The notes under the pieces: generated by a model | Databases searched by the model: none | The model's input: only the letters and a program-made list of their open reading frames with translations | Told to the model about the DNA's origin: nothing | In this document: piece by piece, positions 62,928-64,000 of the stretch | Layout of the letters: each line of letters starts with the position of its first letter | Numbering within the stretch: position 1 is the stretch's first letter | Assembly (NCBI GenBank): GCA_003104905.1 | Contig: PQAS01000002.1 | Span: 1-64,000 of the forward strand | Length of the DNA stretch: 64,000 nt | DNA from: Candidatus Methanoperedentaceae archaeon | Lineage (GTDB): Archaea; Halobacteriota; Methanosarcinia; Methanosarcinales; Methanoperedenaceae | Direction: 5' to 3' | Program-made: the position numbers and the translations under genes

Positions 62928-64000
62928 ATGGTTAATATAAAAGATATTTCTTTAAGTAGAAAGTTGATCGGTGGATTTAGTATTGTTGTGATACTTCTTG
63001 CCATCGTAGGAATTATTGGATATAATGCAGTAACTACGGTAGATTCAGACCTAAGTAACATCCTCGCTGACAAAGAGTTGTCAGACGATGCTGCAAAAAT
63101 GATAATAGATGTCACTGCCGTAGGAGAGTCTGTCAATGCTTACGGTCTTGGGGAGAAAGAGGCAATAAAAGATTATCAGGCATCCATAAAGGGATATGAT
63201 CTAGCCCATGAGGAAATTCTCAGTATGGAGTTGAGTGATGAGGAAAGACAGGTTATGACCAAAATCGATGCACTCCATAATTCTTATCAGGAATCGGCAG
63301 ACAACTATATTCAGGTTATCGATGAAACAAATGCACAGAAGAATGCCAATGTGGTGGCAGCCATGGAAAAGTTCATGGAGGATGGGAAAAAACTTGATGA
63401 AGCTCTTGTAGAATTTGAAAATATCCAGACGATCAAGGAAGAAGAAAACAAAGCGGGTGCTGCCCTGGCATCAAGAAATGCCATTATGGAGATTCTTATT
63501 GTAAGCATTATTGCCGGAATCCTTGGATTATCCATCGGGCTATATATCTCCCGCTCTATCACAAAACCAGTGGACGAGGTTCTATCGGGTGCAAAGACAA
63601 TCTCAGAAGGGAAACTGGACATCAAGATGCATAATGATTCCGCTGACGAAATCGGTGTACTTTCAAGCACATTCCAGAACATGGCGAATGATTTGAATGA
63701 AGTTATCGCGGATTCCAATAAGGTACTTTCCGCAATGTCCGAAGGTGACCTGACCAGGAATATATCAGTAGAGGCTAAAGGAGATTTCAAGAAAATCACA
63801 ATGGGTATAGAGAATATGCAAGAAAGCCTGCATAAACTTCTGCTATCAATGAAGCAAAGCGCAGAAAGAGTGGCTTCCACTGCCCAGGAACTCTCAGCTT
63901 CAAGCGAGGAAATGAAAGCCTCCACTGACCAGATCTCAAGTACAACACAGGACATTGCCACAGGCGTAAGCTCACAGGCCTCAAAGATGGCTGAGATAAG
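62928..64000 (+). CDS. Methyl-accepting chemotaxis protein, 3' end outside window
   Basis: An uninterrupted frame from ATG at 62928 (GGAGGAATAAAATG) runs off the window after 357 codons. It has a first transmembrane helix (about 16-36), a helical 4HB-type outer ligand domain, and a second helix (about 189-209). Two HAMP units follow (KPVDEVLSGAKTISEGKLDIKM... and a second around SEGDLTRNI), then the start of the signalling coiled coil with methylation-helix-like ASTAQELSASSEEM. It would relay a signal to CheA. The receptor tip and C-terminus are outside the window. Confidence 0.93.
   Translation, partial: MVNIKDISLSRKLIGGFSIVVILLAIVGIIGYNAVTTVDSDLSNILADKELSDDAAKMIIDVTAVGESVNAYGLGEKEAIKDYQASIKGYDLAHEEILSMELSDEERQVMTKIDALHNSYQESADNYIQVIDETNAQKNANVVAAMEKFMEDGKKLDEALVEFENIQTIKEEENKAGAALASRNAIMEILIVSIIAGILGLSIGLYISRSITKPVDEVLSGAKTISEGKLDIKMHNDSADEIGVLSSTFQNMANDLNEVIADSNKVLSAMSEGDLTRNISVEAKGDFKKITMGIENMQESLHKLLLSMKQSAERVASTAQELSASSEEMKASTDQISSTTQDIATGVSSQASKMAEI

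Overview
The window reads as a chromosomal segment of a methane-metabolising archaeon of the Methanosarcinales, most like the anaerobic methanotroph lineage Candidatus Methanoperedens (ANME-2d). Several things point there. A complete F420H2 dehydrogenase operon (fpoABCDHIJJKLMNO) sits next to a methanogenesis-marker-9 gene. An operon encodes several multihaem c-type cytochromes together with NrfC/NrfD-like subunits. Promoters are of archaeal TATA type with many apparently leaderless starts. There are FtsZ, archaellum-type FlaI/FlaJ/FlaD homologues, KaiC-like and HerA-like ATPases, and DUF1724 and ArsR/DUF7521 regulators. Bacterial-type GroES/GroEL and GpmI are also present, as is usual in Methanosarcinales. 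The genus is an inference; no marker was searched.

Layout. 0-10.5 kb: small membrane and regulatory genes, SAM hydroxide adenosyltransferase, tRNA-Arg(TCG), a membrane-anchored FtsZ, tRNA-Val(GAC), a DUF1724 regulator, a small housekeeping run (phosphodiesterase, methyltransferase) and groES-groEL. 10.5-14.05 kb: an AT-rich accessory island bounded by transposase scars and a 45-nt repeat. It holds two small membrane proteins, a 47-codon antisense gene and a frameshifted Fic gene with an operator-like array. 14.05-18.1 kb: secreted subtilase, ArsR regulator and DUF7521 protein with two matching 19-nt palindromes. 18.1-22.5 kb: MoxR-DUF58-VWA-BatD-like operon. 22.5-28.4 kb: the electron-transfer operon. 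28.5-30.4 kb: rpiA and a nucleotidyltransferase, tail to tail. 30.6-34.0 kb: giant secreted M6-like metalloprotease. 34.0-39.8 kb: FlaJ/FlaI-type secretion motor and a divergent HerA-like ATPase. 39.9-44.9 kb: gpmI, an RMD1-like membrane protein, an FKBP prolyl isomerase and methanogenesis marker 9. 45.0-55.3 kb: fpo operon. 55.4-64 kb: sensory/motility neighbourhood with a HEAT-CheC fusion, a repeat-rich monohaem secreted protein plus a 21-residue peptide, FlaD/E-like coiled coil, KaiC-like ATPase, PadR regulator and a chemoreceptor cut by the window edge.

How it fits together. Fpo would oxidise F420H2 at the membrane and reduce the membrane electron carrier. The NrfC/NrfD-cytochrome operon is the natural candidate to take electrons from the quinol pool to haem proteins outside the membrane, which would couple methane oxidation to an external acceptor. 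The secreted proteases, the secretion motor, FtsZ and MoxR/VWA genes are envelope functions. The last 9 kb looks like signal transduction: two separate promoters there (HEAT-CheC and KaiC-like) share the same upstream box and spacing.

The least explained parts are the 10.5-14 kb island, the CX3CH/CX4CH haem motifs, the self-anchored FtsZ, the HEAT-CheC fusion and several tiny genes with strong ribosome-binding sites.
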